NCBI GenBank assembly: GCA_022316685.1 | Contig: JAKJHU010001549.1 | Location: 62,001-126,000, forward strand | DNA from: Progne subis subis | Lineage: Eukaryota > Chordata > Aves > Passeriformes > Hirundinidae | Length of the DNA: 64,000 nt | Reading direction: 5' to 3' | Shown: piece after piece, positions 11,641 to 43,754 of the stretch | How positions within the stretch are numbered: the stretch's first letter is position 1 | Layout of the letters: every line of letters begins with the position of its first letter | Translations under genes and position numbers: made by a program | Notes under the pieces: generated by a model | Seen by the model: only the letters and a program-made list of their open reading frames with translations | What the model was told of the DNA's origin: nothing | The model's database searches: none

Positions 11641-14600
11641 AGGGATTATTACTGCAAAGCTATGAAAGCAAAAAGTAAGGGCTCTGTGGAAAGACTTCCT
11701 TATCTTGACTGCTCTGTGTCCTTCTGCATGTGTGTGTGTGCATGTTGTAGTATTTAATATAAATATTTTAAACTCTGTTTCTAGTCTTAACTACTCTTAC
11801 TTTAGGAATTCAGTACTACTAAAAGCTATTATTGTGAATAGGGGTACGTACATGGTGTAGATAATGTAGCAACACCTACCAAGGAAACTGGTATGGATTG
11901 CAGGATGTAAAACCCCTTCCTCTTTCCTCATGTACACAAACAAATGGAGTTGATGGTTCAGGAAGTGGATCATATGATGAATCAGCATTACATAATTTGG
12001 TGTTATACTAGGGACTGAAGAGGCCAGTTACCATAGTGGTACAATGAATAAAAACCAGATATGTACTTTGTTTTTAATGGTGTTCCAGAAGCTGCAGATA
12101 CTCGGCTAGAGACACTGTAGAGATGGACACGACACACTGAGCAACATATCAAAAGCTTCTCATTTATTTGCTCCCTTTTTATACATTTCGAAACAAAGAG
12201 TGTACAGAACATATTTCTAAACAAAGCTTGTACCTAAGTTATTGGTTAATTAAAACAGCTCATCATGTATTGGTACAAAACAATTAATATCAATTTATTT
12301 GGCAAGCATTGACAAAAATCTAAAAGCACGTATTCATTTCTGTTTCTTTAACTGCAAAACTGCAAAAACCCTTCTAATTGTTGTATTGGTTCCCATGCCA
12401 ACAACCTTGTCTTCTTCCTTTCACAGGTATACACAAATCCTATCAACTTCTGCTAACTCTGTCATTTGGCTCACAGACCCGCGGTCAGCCCCTAGAGTAC
12501 AAGACTAATTCTGTCAACCAGATGGTTATTAAACTGCAAAAGACACAAGTTTGTGGGCATCTGAGAGGACCCCAGAACAGTTCAGGCACTGATGTGGCTG
12601 ATGCTCCTGCTTTTAGAAGCAGCAAAAGTTCCAACCTCAGATGGGGACTCCTCAAGCCAGGACTAGGGCTGGAGGCTCAGCACATCTTCTCTGATTTATA
12701 GCTCCTTTCCCCAGAAGCTGCAGAGATAGACTCAAGAATTGAACAACCATCAGGAAAGCAGCATGACCAGCCAACAGGCAGTGGAAAACCACTGGTGTGT
12801 TTAACTTTGAAACATGGTCAGCTTCCCAAAGAATGTGGTTAAGACATGGTAACACAAGGATCACAGAATAGTGAGAACTCAGCAAACTGCAATCATCTTC
12901 TATTTCTGTTCCAGACTTACTGTACAATTGCAAGAAGCTGTCTGGTTGGGCTTTCCTTAATTTCCACATCTGCAAAATCAACTCAAATGAGGAAGAAGAA
13001 TCTGAGGTTTAATTTAAAAATGAAACTGTATTATGAAGAAGGACTGGTGAAGGCAATTGTATGGGCGTGGTGGAAGAGTACGAGGGGCTGTACCACACAT
13101 CAGCATGCCTGTGATAGCAACAAGCATTCACTGCATGGGAAGCACCATTAATTCACTGCTCTCTGCAGGTCTGTTAATGCCAGCCAGTGCTGTTATAAAC
13201 AAATCTAGCCTCTGCACTGAAGAAAACAGCAGAGCTCTATAATGGCTTTCCAATCAGTTAGAGCACCCTGGAGCACTGGGATGTGTGCCTTGGCTTTTTC
13301 AGTAAAAATTTATCACCAGAAAGGCTTGAACTTCCCTGCTGTGTTGCTGGCAAACATTACGCAGACTAATAGCAAAGCAATGTGCAGATGTTACTACGTG
13401 GAAAGAATTGTCACTCTCAAACTATCAGTGCATTTAGAATAAGGTTTATCCATCAAATACACATTCTGAAATCAGAGAAGGCTGATCTGATTTACTGGGC
13501 AGAAATATTCAACCAGTAGTAATTCCTCAATATCTTCCTTTTGGCAGGGAGCCTCTTTGAAGAGATGCTTATTCTGATTTAGGGCTTTGGGACAAAGCGA
13601 CACTTAAAGTGTCCCTTTAAGTGACAGGGAATTCATAGCATCACTAGGGAATGGCAAGATGCCTTGGTGTTGCTTTGTATAGGGAATTTTATGCACACAG
13701 ACTTACAGAGTTCTAGTAAGTCAGAAAGAATTGAGGCATGGAGTATCCTCGCAGGACAAAAGACAGCCAAGGAGCACCCAAGAATTAACTTAAAACTCTG
13801 ATCTCCATTCAGGTGTTGGGGAGCAAAGAAGAAAGGAAAGCACTGGGTTAGAAGCTTTAGCCAAGGGGCAATTCTTAGGAAAACCCATGGTCAGAAGCCA
13901 GTTGTGCCCTGGGAACAAACCATTCTCCTCACCAGAATGTGTGCAGGTAGAGCAGCAGAACCTGAAGCCCCTGAAGCATGTCACTTTGGGGCACCTTCAG
14001 GTAGCCCACACCATAGCCAACCTGTTTTTAGGTATACTGGTGACCTCGGGCACATCAGCTTTGCTCATGTGACTGGGGCAGGCATTATTACCCTCAGATG
14101 CCAACCGCAGTTTCACTTGCATGTGTTGCACCTTTGCATGTGTCTGCTTTGCTATTCCCATGCTCATTTCTACATGACTTCTACATGGATATTGTAACAG
14201 GAGCAGAGGTTCTCACCATCCTCCTTTACTGTGAGGAGAATGCAGTATTATTACCTCTACAGAGAACTCAGAAGATGTTTGTGGTGAAGCACAAAGCTTT
14301 TTGGCATAGCATAGGGAAATCATAACTTTCCAGGAATGCTCTAAAACTCTCTGCTTCCTCAGGATGAACCAGCCCAATGTATTTTGGGATAAGAATATTA
14401 GGAATTGCATTGTTTTGTTCTTACCTTCTGAAATAAAGCTACAACTCAGAAAGATGTTTTCAACATTATATAATTTCAAGTTTTTTCAGTAATTAAACAG
14501 TTTTGTTTTGTGTCAATTAGCAAAATGAAGAGCATAAAATGTCTGCATACAATGAGAAGGAGAAATATACCACTTGTCTGTTTTTCAGGTGAAATTAAAT

Positions 14601-17600
14601 ATGGCAATTTGTTTTCCAAATGAAAATGCAAGCAGAAAGAAAACAAAACCAGATTATTACATGTGGTGGTCACCTCTGTAAATTTAGAATTTGCATGCCT
14701 GTTAAAACAAAAAAGGCTCGAAATTGCTTTTTAAGAAAATGTGTATTTTGCTTGAGCCTAGTAGTTAAGAGACCAGGCATGATTATGGGAAGGAGGAAAA
14801 ATGTCTATGCATGTGCACACCCATGTTCTGGAAACCACAACTTAGATTCCCAACCAGAGTTCTGACACAGCCAGTGACCTTACTGTTTGCTACAGTTGTT
14901 TCCTGTGGGAAAGATTTCCAGTATAGGGAAGCATTGTGCAAAGGTCTGATCAGACAGAAGTAACTTACTCCCTGTAGTTTTACTTGTGTGTCACTGCAAG
15001 ATCACCTGTGTCAGGCAGTCTAGGTGGCTAATGACCATAATAAAGTCATGGCTTTCTCCACGTGTTCCAAAGTGTGCACCAACATCTGGATTATGGACCA
15101 CATCTCCCCACATGCTTGTAGATAACCAAGGGTTTCCAGAAGCTCTGGCCTTTGTACGTTTTCCAAAACCCAGCGTACCCTAGGAATCATGACAGCTGAA
15201 CAGCACATTACGTCCAAGCTATGGGCCTGACAAAAAGAAAAGCTGGAATATTCCAGTACTTATTACAGCTGTGACTGAATGGCAACCCTTATGACTGTGT
15301 GTGGAGGTTGGGGAGGCACAGCAAGCAACCACAACAGCAACACAAACGCCCAAGGATCTGACCAGCGCAAGGCAGGAGCAGCCTGCAACTATAAATCCCT
15401 GAAGGGGAGTGATCACAGAGACAATCAGTGCATGTGGGGCCTGACACACAAATGTGTCTCCCCCTTTTTCAACAACGGGTTAGTCATAATGCTAAATGGT
15501 GGTATCTTCCTCTGTACCTTTATTAGTGCTCTGTAATTTACACACACACACAAATTTTCTGGCTAGTAGCAGTTACTGTTTTCTAAAAAATTATCCATGC
15601 ATTTAAGTATTCAAATTTAGTTAGATTCTAGTCAAATGAAACTTGCTGGACTTGAAAGTATTGCATAGCATTTGAAGAGTTTATTTTTAAAAACCCCACA
15701 AGGATGGTATTTCCAGGCAAAATTGCTTTTAAAATCTTGTTTTTTGAGAATGATAGTTTAATAACCTGGTTGTTTTTCCAATCCAATGTTAATTTAGAAT
15801 GGATTGAGATCTGCATTGTCTATTAAGGAAATGCATCAATTACACCTTTCTGAAGTTAATTTTTGTAAGTGACGCACAGAAGTGTGGCATTACACAGGTT
15901 TGCACTGAACTCCCCTGCATTGCATTTGCATGCTCTTCATTGCCCCTTTTTAGCACAATGCCATGAGATGCCACTTACAAATATTATTCTAAGCTCCCTG
16001 CCACTGGATGCAGTACAGCATTTCCATCCTACTCAGAATTTCATTACACGATGTCTCAGATTTTCAATCACAACTAGAAACAAGTGACATGGACGTTTAA
16101 CTTAGGTGATGCTGAGGAAACTGTGTGCTGGGAGAAAAGGAGACAGCCATGTACCCCTGCATATTTCACATTTCAGACACTCAGGTAACCAGCCAGCAGC
16201 AGGGAGTCTGGTGCTGACTGGGAGGCACTGTCTTACTCGACTTAATGAGTGACAGATGGAAGAAGGGAAGCCTGATATCCCTGATTTACCAGATAAGGTC
16301 AATATAAAGGGTCTTATTAAAGAGCTTTACATCAATATGAGGTTAAACAGGCTCAGGCTGATAATCAACCTGGTTCTCTGTGCTTACAACAGACCTTGAA
16401 GCTTGTAAAGTGATGACTCTCAGAGAGACAAGCAATCACTAGGTTAAGATCAGATAGTTGTTACCATATCTGACGATCTGCCGTGTTTCTCTGTCACACA
16501 CAACCTTCTAGCAGGAGGAAAAACTGAGCTGGTTGTAAATCAGAATTTCAACTCCTGCAATTAAGCCTAATAGACTAAAATCAGTTTGTACCATCATATA
16601 TAAAGATGAAAAACATGGTGGCACTTTCTGGACTGTTGACTAATTTAGGATGCAGAGGAAGTTCCCAAACCTATAGGTAAATTTAAAGTAGCAAGAAAAG
16701 GACAGTTTTACATTTTTCAGCTCTGTAGCAGATTACTTCAGGCCTGGCAGGTTGCAGTTACTGTTAATCATCTGTTAATTTTGACAGTGAATGTTTTCTT
16801 AAAAAAAAAAAAAAATCACAGATGACAAATCCATGCAGCACAGCATAAGTATTCTTTGAGGGTACCTGCCTACTACCTTGGCCCAAAGTGGAGATTTCCC
16901 CAAATCAAAGCACATAGCTTCGATGCATGCCTGTTGTGTGAATGAGCTTAAGGTAACTATCAGTGCCAAAGGAACAAATCTCCTGTGGTAGGCAATAAGC
17001 TACACAACAGTAATGCATTCTAATTAAGAGCAAAGTACCTTGCCTTCTTCTTCCATCTCTGCAGATTATTCTGCTCATATCACAGTAATGAACCCTGTTA
17101 CTTTCTGGGCACAATTTGAGCCGGCAGAACAAGAAGAAATGGTTACAGTGCTAATGGCCTCTGTGCTGTCCACAAAACAAGACGCTCAAAAAGTCCTTGT
17201 GCAGGATCTGCAGCCCCATGGATTTGATTCTTTGCAGGGAAGAGATAGAACCCTCCCCCCTCACCCAGTTCTTTTATTTGAAAGGAATTTTTAAAAATAA
17301 ATAAATGGAAATTTTTTGAGTAAGTTGTCAACAAAGAAGAAAAAAATATTGGAAACACTAGAACGGAACACAGAGATATGAGTCTAGTTCAATAGCATCA
17401 AAGCTCTGCTTAGGAAAACCTGAAAATAAGAAATGGGCATTATGTGATGAAAAAAGTTTGGCCAAATAGAATTCTCTCACTAGCAAGACCAGAGCTGCTT
17501 CAGGAATCTTCCTGATAGTGGTGTGCTACAGCAGTCAGTCTAATTCCCAGAAGGTTTTCTGGAAGGTTAGGATCAATACAAGATTTTCCTAGGCAGTGCT

Positions 17601-19509
17601 GTTTTGGAGCCAAAAGAGACAGCAACTGTGCATGTCATTTGCAGCACCACTCACGTTACTGGATACCAGCAAGGTGTATGTCAAAATACAGCTAGCCAAA
17701 AGTGTTCAAAGCACTCAGTTTAGTTCTCTGAGTATTTCTGTCTCAACTGGATAAACCATATGCAGACGTATCTGTGGTTTATCCTGTAATTTTATTACAA
17801 GCTTGTGGAGGGAACAGCTTAACTCAGAGACAAAGCTGACATATCTGAGTATAAAATGCAAGGCGGAGGAGAGCAATTAAAAGAAAAACAGACCCAATGA
17901 TAGCCTCTTTTGAAATGACCCCTTCCTTCTCTTGCAGTATTAAAAGGTTGCAGGTAAAATCTGCTCTGTAAAAGAATCATTATACTGATGGAGATGAAGC
18001 ATAAACATTTGTGCACCAGAAGAAATGGCCAAGTCAGCAGTGCATATGCAGTGATTCAAGAGAACAAGAACAATAACAAAAGCCAAGAATGATTGATAAA
18101 AACAAAGAATTGGCAATGCTGCCCAGAGCACATCAAGGTTATAACATGTACAGAAAAATACCAAAAAATGCAAAACAGTAACTGTGGCCAAAACAAAAAG
18201 GCTTCTGGGATCAGCATTGGCACTAATCAAGAACAAGAGAGACAGAGAAGGATGTGATAGCAGTCCTTGTTCTCCACAAGTAATCCTGGCATCTACAAGA
18301 AAAGGAAATCAGTTTTGTTTAGAACAGAGAGCACCTTTCTCTATGGTGCGCTCATACAATGAGTTTTGCTAATTCATTGTGGCAACAAGGTGGAAGAAGA
18401 AAACAAAATTCTAGTTCAATTACAAACAGTATCAGTACAATGCACAGAAGTCACTCAAATTCCATCAAGTCTTGAGGTAAAAGCCATCACATTTGCCAAG
18501 AGGAGAATTAACCTTTCAGGAAGAAACAGCATAACTCATGATAAAAAGATGGTAAAGACAGAAGAAATGTCTCAACCCAAGGGAAAAGGCATTTATATTA
18601 TGTTCCTGTTTGTTCAGGTGTACAACTGAGAGTTTTGCACAAGCGTGCACATTACATGCTCCAGACTAACCGTGCTTGATTGTTGTGGTTCTGAACAGAA
18701 GCCAAATAGACTACAGTAGCTGCATATTCAGTAAGTTGGTGTGATTAGAGACAGACTATCAATGCTGAAGCATGATTAACATGATATAGTTTACAAACTA
18801 ACCAAGTCACAAATTAAACAGTATTTAGATGACTAATTATGTGATTGCATATTATATTCACAAGTCCCAAACATTTCTTCCAGAGTTTTGACCTGTCACA
18901 AAAGTTAAACCATTCAAAAAAGATTTAGAAAAAAATGTGCTGATCCTTTCTCAAATCTTATCTTACTCTGTGATGCACACTATTACTAAGAGCAAGGCAA
19001 TTTAATCCCTGACATAGGTAGCTTCACTCATCTCCATTCAACCGAAAAAATTCAGCTGAAAACAAGACTTACTGCACACACTCATGGTATACAACAGGGC
19101 CCAATTGTACATAGAGAGCACAATCCAAACTGCTGCATGGAACCTGGAGGGAAACAGCTCCTGTACTTGTATTATATAAAAAATTGCACTTTGTGAGCAT
19201 CTACTGTGGCATACATGCATGCAAGACAATAGTCTTGGTCACAAAATATCCTCTCACTTTGTTTTGCCAATTGACAGGGCAATTTAAAGGACACATACAC
19301 CAATGGAAAGAAGGGTCTTATATAACTACAAGTATTAAGGCAACACAAAAGTAAAATGATACATTCAATAAAACAATAAACTTACTACATGCTCAGCTTT
19401 AGCAACATGCAAAAATAAGCAACATAACATGACTAATCATAACTATACAAGAGAAAGTGAATTAGAAAGTGAATTAGAAAGATATATCATCAACTGCCTA
19501 AATACTTTA
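11641..19509. other. Intergenic sequence, no gene recognised
   Basis: About 7.9 kb of AT-rich DNA with only short, unremarkable open frames on both strands. A segment near 12.06-12.23 kb may be another LTR fragment, and there is a short CA run at 15540-15551. I saw no exon of CCDC125, the gene next to CDK7 in mammals, and no other recognisable protein. Confidence 0.5.
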
Positions 19510-20040
19510 CCATCGTCCAGAGCATGAAATTGCCGGGGAGCCCCATTTTGCAGAGAGGACCTGAAGAACCCTTCCTGGCAGTTAGGAAAATCCTACAGAA
19601 TGTGTCCACTCATAGGTGAGGTCTCCAAATTCACCTTGAAAGGGGGTCCAGCTTTTATAGGCCCAAATCAGCAAGTCAAAGTGACTTGATTATATTTTTA
19701 GTGCAGGAGCACCTGGGTCTGGTGGCATACTTCCCTCCCAGCTGGGGCCAGGGCAGGGCCAGAGGCCAGGTCTTAGCTGGGAGGGTTTTCCCTAAAATAC
19801 CCAACAAACAAGCCTCTATTAATGTTTGGGAAAGTTCCTTAAAATGATACATTTCTTACAGATAGCTGCACAAGGTTATGTGAAAGTTTCTAAAGCAGCC
19901 AGGTTGGTGATAAACAGCCAGCATAAGCGTCTCAGTCATTTGTTTTTAGCTAAACAATACTCGGCTGTTAGTCACATAATGCCCACGATTCATCTTGTAA
20001 GTCAGCTCTGACTGAGGTCTGTTGCTTAGGCCTTAGTACA
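19510..20040 (-). mobile_element. Possible solo LTR (minus orientation)
   Basis: A compositionally distinct, more GC-rich block in AT-rich surroundings. On the minus strand it contains a TATA box in the context CCTATAAAAGCTGG at about 19648-19662, followed downstream by promoter-like sequence, as in a retroviral LTR. No viral coding sequence is present. It is assigned by appearance only. Confidence 0.35.
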
Positions 20041-21620
20041 TCACATTTCCAGCCACTCTTACAGAGCACAGTAACCATGCTCTGTGCATTAATACATTGA
20101 CTGCCCACCTAATTTGGTATCTACTCTACAACTTCTGCCAGTAGGAGCTTAGAGGACTGCTACTCGTTTCAGTGGAAAAGGTTTTGGGTATTGTCTAGAC
20201 AGGTACAACTTTTTTTACAAGACAGAAATGGTGCTTCTTTCCCAAAGCAGCACTGACAGAACACTTAAGATTATCACTATCATGCAAATCTTATCTGTTA
20301 TATACCCAATAGTAGGGATACTGCATTTTTCAGTGGCTGAACGTTTCCAGGCTTTTAGGATCAGTTAGAAAGACACGCTAGAGAAGCAAATGCAAAAAAG
20401 TTTACAGTACTCCTAAATCCCTCTTCACTATTCAGATGTAACATATTTTTGAACCTGTGCCAGTGAGAAGCAGGACTGTAGTTATCTAAATCCTCTAGCC
20501 TGCAATGAGGAGTATGACGTTTGATTAAACAGACAATAAAAATGTATACAACTACGGCTAATGGATAAAACTTTTCTCTACACTGTCAATTAGATCTTAG
20601 GATACCTGCTTACTTTTCAACTGCCAACAACCAATACAGAACACAGCCGGCTACTGGGAAAATACTAACTCTTCTGCCTTACAAGGCCAAATACTTTACA
20701 TTAGATCAAGTAGCAGCAAAATGAAGGAACACAGAAGCAAGATGATGGTTGCTGTTCCTCCACAAGCCTCAAAGTCTTGCACTACTACACTTGCTGCAAA
20801 ATTAGAAAAGAGAATGCTGGATGTGTTTCAAAAGCAGAAAGATGACAATGGCTCAGCAGTCAGTCCTGAGATCCACTGCACAGCAGCAGTGGGCCCAGTT
20901 AAAGTTAAATGTTAAAATGCAGCAACAGCATATAAAAGCTTGGTTCTCCCCAATGCAGAAGTTTGGTTACCCAGCAGAAACTGTGCTACCTCTCCATGCT
21001 GGAATTCAGGCACAGCTGAGTCCAGTGTCTGCACTAAGGATTGTTCTACAGACATAGGCTGACAGGAGGACTAGTGTTGTATAGTTTCCCCAGCTGGATC
21101 TTCCTGCTCTGTCTCTCACTGCAATCTTCAAGGCTTTGAAGGAAACAATATTTCTACGTTCTCAGGTAACTTCTCCTGCCAGACTGCAATAGGAAAAAAA
21201 AAAACAAACCCTCCAAATAATTTGCATTCATTCTGTACTTCATACTGTTTTCAAGGCAGTGAATGTCTCTTTGGAGAAGTCTTAATGCATGACTGATGAC
21301 ACAGCATATGCAAACTCATTTGTTAACACTTGAGCCTACTAACTGAAACAAAAAAACATCCTACCCTCCCCTTACAGGGATACATTTTCATTATAGGTCT
21401 GGAAGACAGTCATATGTTCATCTAAGCTGCATGTGAGAAGAAAATGTTATCTGTAGTTTTTCCCCTTAGGATATATATCTGCACAGGATAGCATGTAATT
21501 CAGCACAGAGATTCTACAAAATTAGTCTGTAGCTTGTACACCTGTAGCTTGCAATCAGTTTTGACAGTTACTGTCTCAGAGCACGACTCAAAGGACAAGA
21601 CAGCAAACCAGATAATATCT
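20041..21620. other. Intergenic sequence downstream of CDK7
   Basis: AT-rich sequence between the probable LTR and the CDK7 poly(A) region. Two overlapping plus-strand open frames at 20721-20915 and 20821-21057 do not resemble any protein I know. Confidence 0.4.
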
Positions 21621-21637
21621 TATTTTCTCAAAACATT

Positions 21638-21643
21638 TTTATT
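21638..21643 (-). terminator. CDK7: CDK7 poly(A) signal AATAAA
   Basis: TTTATT on the plus strand reads AATAAA on the minus strand, about 157 bp after the CDK7 stop codon. It is the first canonical signal downstream and implies a short 3' UTR. Confidence 0.7.
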
Positions 21644-21799
21644 GTAAAAAGAAGGGCTAATGAAACTTCTGTGTCAGTAAGGAAATAGTAAATTCGTATT
21701 TTACACATAGAAATATTAAAAAAAACCTCATCCAGCGACTGCTACAGCATTTTATCAACAGCTGAGACTCAGGGTATTTTCATTCATCATCCACAGCAA

Positions 21800-40824
<19,025 letters not shown>

Positions 40825-41539
40825 AGCCGGCAGGACGCGGGGCGGGAGCGGCGGGCACGGGCGGAGCGGCGGCGGCGCTGCTCGGCGCTTTAACCCCGCG
40901 GCCCCGCCGCTTCCGGCCCCGCCCGGCCCTGCGCGCGCAGCGGCACGTGGCCCTGCGCACGCGCCGATCCCTCACAGATCGGCCCTCCGTTCCGAGGTGT
41001 GCGGGAATGTTCGCAGTGACCTGTCTGCTGGAAACCTCTGCAGTTTATCCCAAAGGCTCTTTCTGTTTTGAACCTGGAGTCACGTCTGACATTCGGGCAA
41101 ATTTCCGAAATCTTTCCGTAGAGAGATAGTTTTTTAATTAAAAAAAAAAAAATTATCCTCTAGAAAGGCTGCTCTCATGCACTTCATTAGGTAATACTGG
41201 AAATTCTTAATTGTACTTCTATAGTTGCTTCATTATGAAGAATTACCTACAATAAAACTTGAAGTACTTAAAACAACATTCAGTAGCTATCAGAAGTAAA
41301 TACTGGAGGAATTCTCACTTGAGAATTAATTTCCCTACGTGCCCGAGCTTTCCTGTTATTTAATAAATTAATATGTAAGATCAGTGAAGCTGTGTAACTG
41401 TGAAGAACAGCCATCACCTCTGAGAGCATGTCAGTGTCGCTTTCCTGCCTGTGAAATCATTCCCAGTGAGACACCCAGGTGAGTCAGTCTTACCCCAATC
41501 CCTGGAAGAGTGGTGGCATGCCTCACAGGAGGCCATCTC

Positions 41540-42172
41540 TGTGTGGATGAGACGTTAATTTTGAGGAACTAAGGATTTTTAGGAAAGTTAAGATAATAAG
41601 TTGCTGAATTAGCTGAAGTAGATAGGTAATCTTTGTTCACAGTTAACAGAAGCCGGATCTTAGATAAGCTACCCCAGATCTTGTAACTCATTTCTTGTCA
41701 GGTTTATGTTTATGTAGTTGTGCTTGTAATGAAAAACAAAATGTGGTAAATAGGACATAAGATAGCTGCAGATTTCCTGCTCAAAGGACCCATTGAACAC
41801 AGGAAACTGTAAGTTATACCAAGGATCCATTTGTCATGAATGCATTGAAAAGGTAGAAAGGTCAGGATGAGGAAGACTCATCTTACTTCCTCATTTTGGG
41901 TGACCCCTCCCCAGAATAGACCCCCGACTCATTTTAAGAAACAAAGTACACATGCTTAATAGCCTTTTTGCCAATTAGCATACGAAGCGAGGAATGGGAG
42001 GTGACAGGGGTATGAATATGTATTTGTATTTTGGGTATTCAACACTTTTGTAAATAAAAGGCTTTGTAATTACCTGTGAATTTCGCAGTGCGGATATCCC
42101 GCGTGCTGCCCGGCCGTAATAAACATACACTTTCTAACTTTAAACTGTTAGAGAGTTTTTGTCCATCACAGT
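41540..42172 (+). mobile_element. Solo LTR-like element, plus strand
   Basis: The right half has LTR-type architecture: AATAAAAGGC near 42053, a GC-rich patch (GCGTGCTGCCCGGCCG), AATAAACATACACTTTC near 42118, and an end at ...GTCCATCACA. No viral genes flank it. It lies between the CDK7 promoter and a CR1. The left boundary is approximate. Confidence 0.5.
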
Positions 42173-42204
42173 TGGGTATCGATACTACATCAATACCCAT
42201 TTTC

Positions 42205-43465
42205 TTTAATAAGTCATGGAAGACAAGAAGGTGATCAGGAATAGTAGCATGGCTTCACGAAAGGTAAGTCTTGCTTGACCAGCCTGATTGCCTTCTGCAA
42301 TGTAACAACTAGGTGTACGGGAAAGGGGAGAGCAGTGGATATTGTCTTGGTGTCAGTAGGGATTTCAACACTGTCTCTCACAACATCCTCATAGACAAAC
42401 CCAGGGATGTGGGCTGGATGAGCAGTGAGGTGGATCGAGAACTGGCTGAACAACAGATCCCAGAGGGTCAAAATCAGTGGCACAGGGTCTAGCTGGAGGG
42501 CTGTCCCTAGTGCTGTCCCCAAAGGTTCAGTGCTGCACTGTGTAACTTATTCAGCCGTGACTTGGGTGAAGGGGCAGATGCCTGCTCAGCAAATTCACCA
42601 AGGACGCAAAGCTGGGAGGAGTAGTTGATACCCGAGTGCTGTGCAGCCCTTCAGAAGGACCTCAGCAGGTTGGAGAAACAAAGAAGAGCCATCTGAAACT
42701 CAGCAAAGACAAATGCAGGGTCCTGCTCCTGGGGAAGAACAACCCCAGGCACCAGCACAGCCTTGGGCTGACCTGCTGGGGAGCAGCTCTGAGGAGAAGG
42801 ACCTGGGCATCCTGGTGGACAGTGAGCTGCCCACGAGCCAGCAGTGTGTCCTGGTGGCCAAGAAATCCAGTGGGCTCCTGAGGGAACATTAGGAAGAGCA
42901 TTCCCAGCAGGTCATGGAAGGTGATCCTGCCCCCTACTCTGTCCTGGTCAGGCCTCACCTGGAGTGTTGTGTCCAGTTCTGGGCTCCTCAGGAGAAGAGA
43001 CATGGAGCTCCAGGAGTGGGTCCAGCAGAGGGCAACAAATTTTTTGACTGGTCTGGAGCATCTCTCGTATGAGGAAAAGGCACGGGAAGCTGGGGCAGTT
43101 CAGCTCAAGGAGATAGAACTGGGAGGGGACTTCATCAATGTCTATCAGTACTTGAAGGGAAATTGCCAAGAAGATAGACCAGGCTCTTCTTGGTGCTGAG
43201 CAATAGAAAAGAGGCAATGGTCAGATATTGATGCCCAGGAAATTCCACGTGGACATGAGGAAGAACTTAACTGTGCAGATGATCACACTGGAACATATTG
43301 CTCAGAGAGGGTGTGGAGTCTCCTTCACTGGAAATACTCAAGCACCATCTGAACACAATCCTGTGCCATGTGCTCTGGGATGACCCTGCTTGAGCAGAAA
43401 GGTCAGAAAAGATGACCCACTGTGGTTCGTTCCAACCTGACCCATTCTGTGATTTTGTGATCTCA
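42205..43465 (+). mobile_element. CR1 LINE, 3' portion, plus strand
   Basis: Decayed reverse-transcriptase and C-terminal ORF2 segments are readable in several frames (for example MRWIENWLNNRSQRVKISG, DLGILVDSEL, LSYEEKAREAG). The 3' end runs through GTTCCAACCTGACCCATTCTGTGATTTTGTGA, the standard CR1 tail. It sits between CDK7 and the MRPS36 3' end. Many frameshifts make it inactive. Confidence 0.85.
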
Positions 43466-43696
43466 ATCAGTGAAAAAATAAAATGACTGTTAGATTGTTG
43501 ACTTTTCCCATGGCTAATTAGAAAAATATTTTAATGGTGCAGACATCATATATATTCAACTGCTATTAGCCATAAACATAAAATCCTTCTCAGTCACAAA
43601 TCAGTATCTTGTGTGTTGTGTCCATCCTCTCACACATCATGTGGGATTTTATAAAAGCTATTAGTATACAATAATTTTTAATATTAAGGAAACACC

Positions 43697-43702
43697 TTTA
43701 TT
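43697..43702 (-). terminator. MRPS36: MRPS36 poly(A) signal AATAAA
   Basis: Plus-strand TTTATT reads AATAAA on the minus strand, 53 bp after the MRPS36 stop. It implies a very short 3' UTR. Confidence 0.65.
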
Positions 43703-43754
43703 GTGAATTTAATACCTCATTCTTCAACAGTGGCCAAGAAACTATCTTCTACGT

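Noticed and set aside
20721..21057. Two overlapping plus-strand open frames near the CDK7 3' end, considered as a CCDC125 last exon or a retrocopy
   Set aside because: Neither matches CCDC125 or any other protein I know, and they are in different frames.
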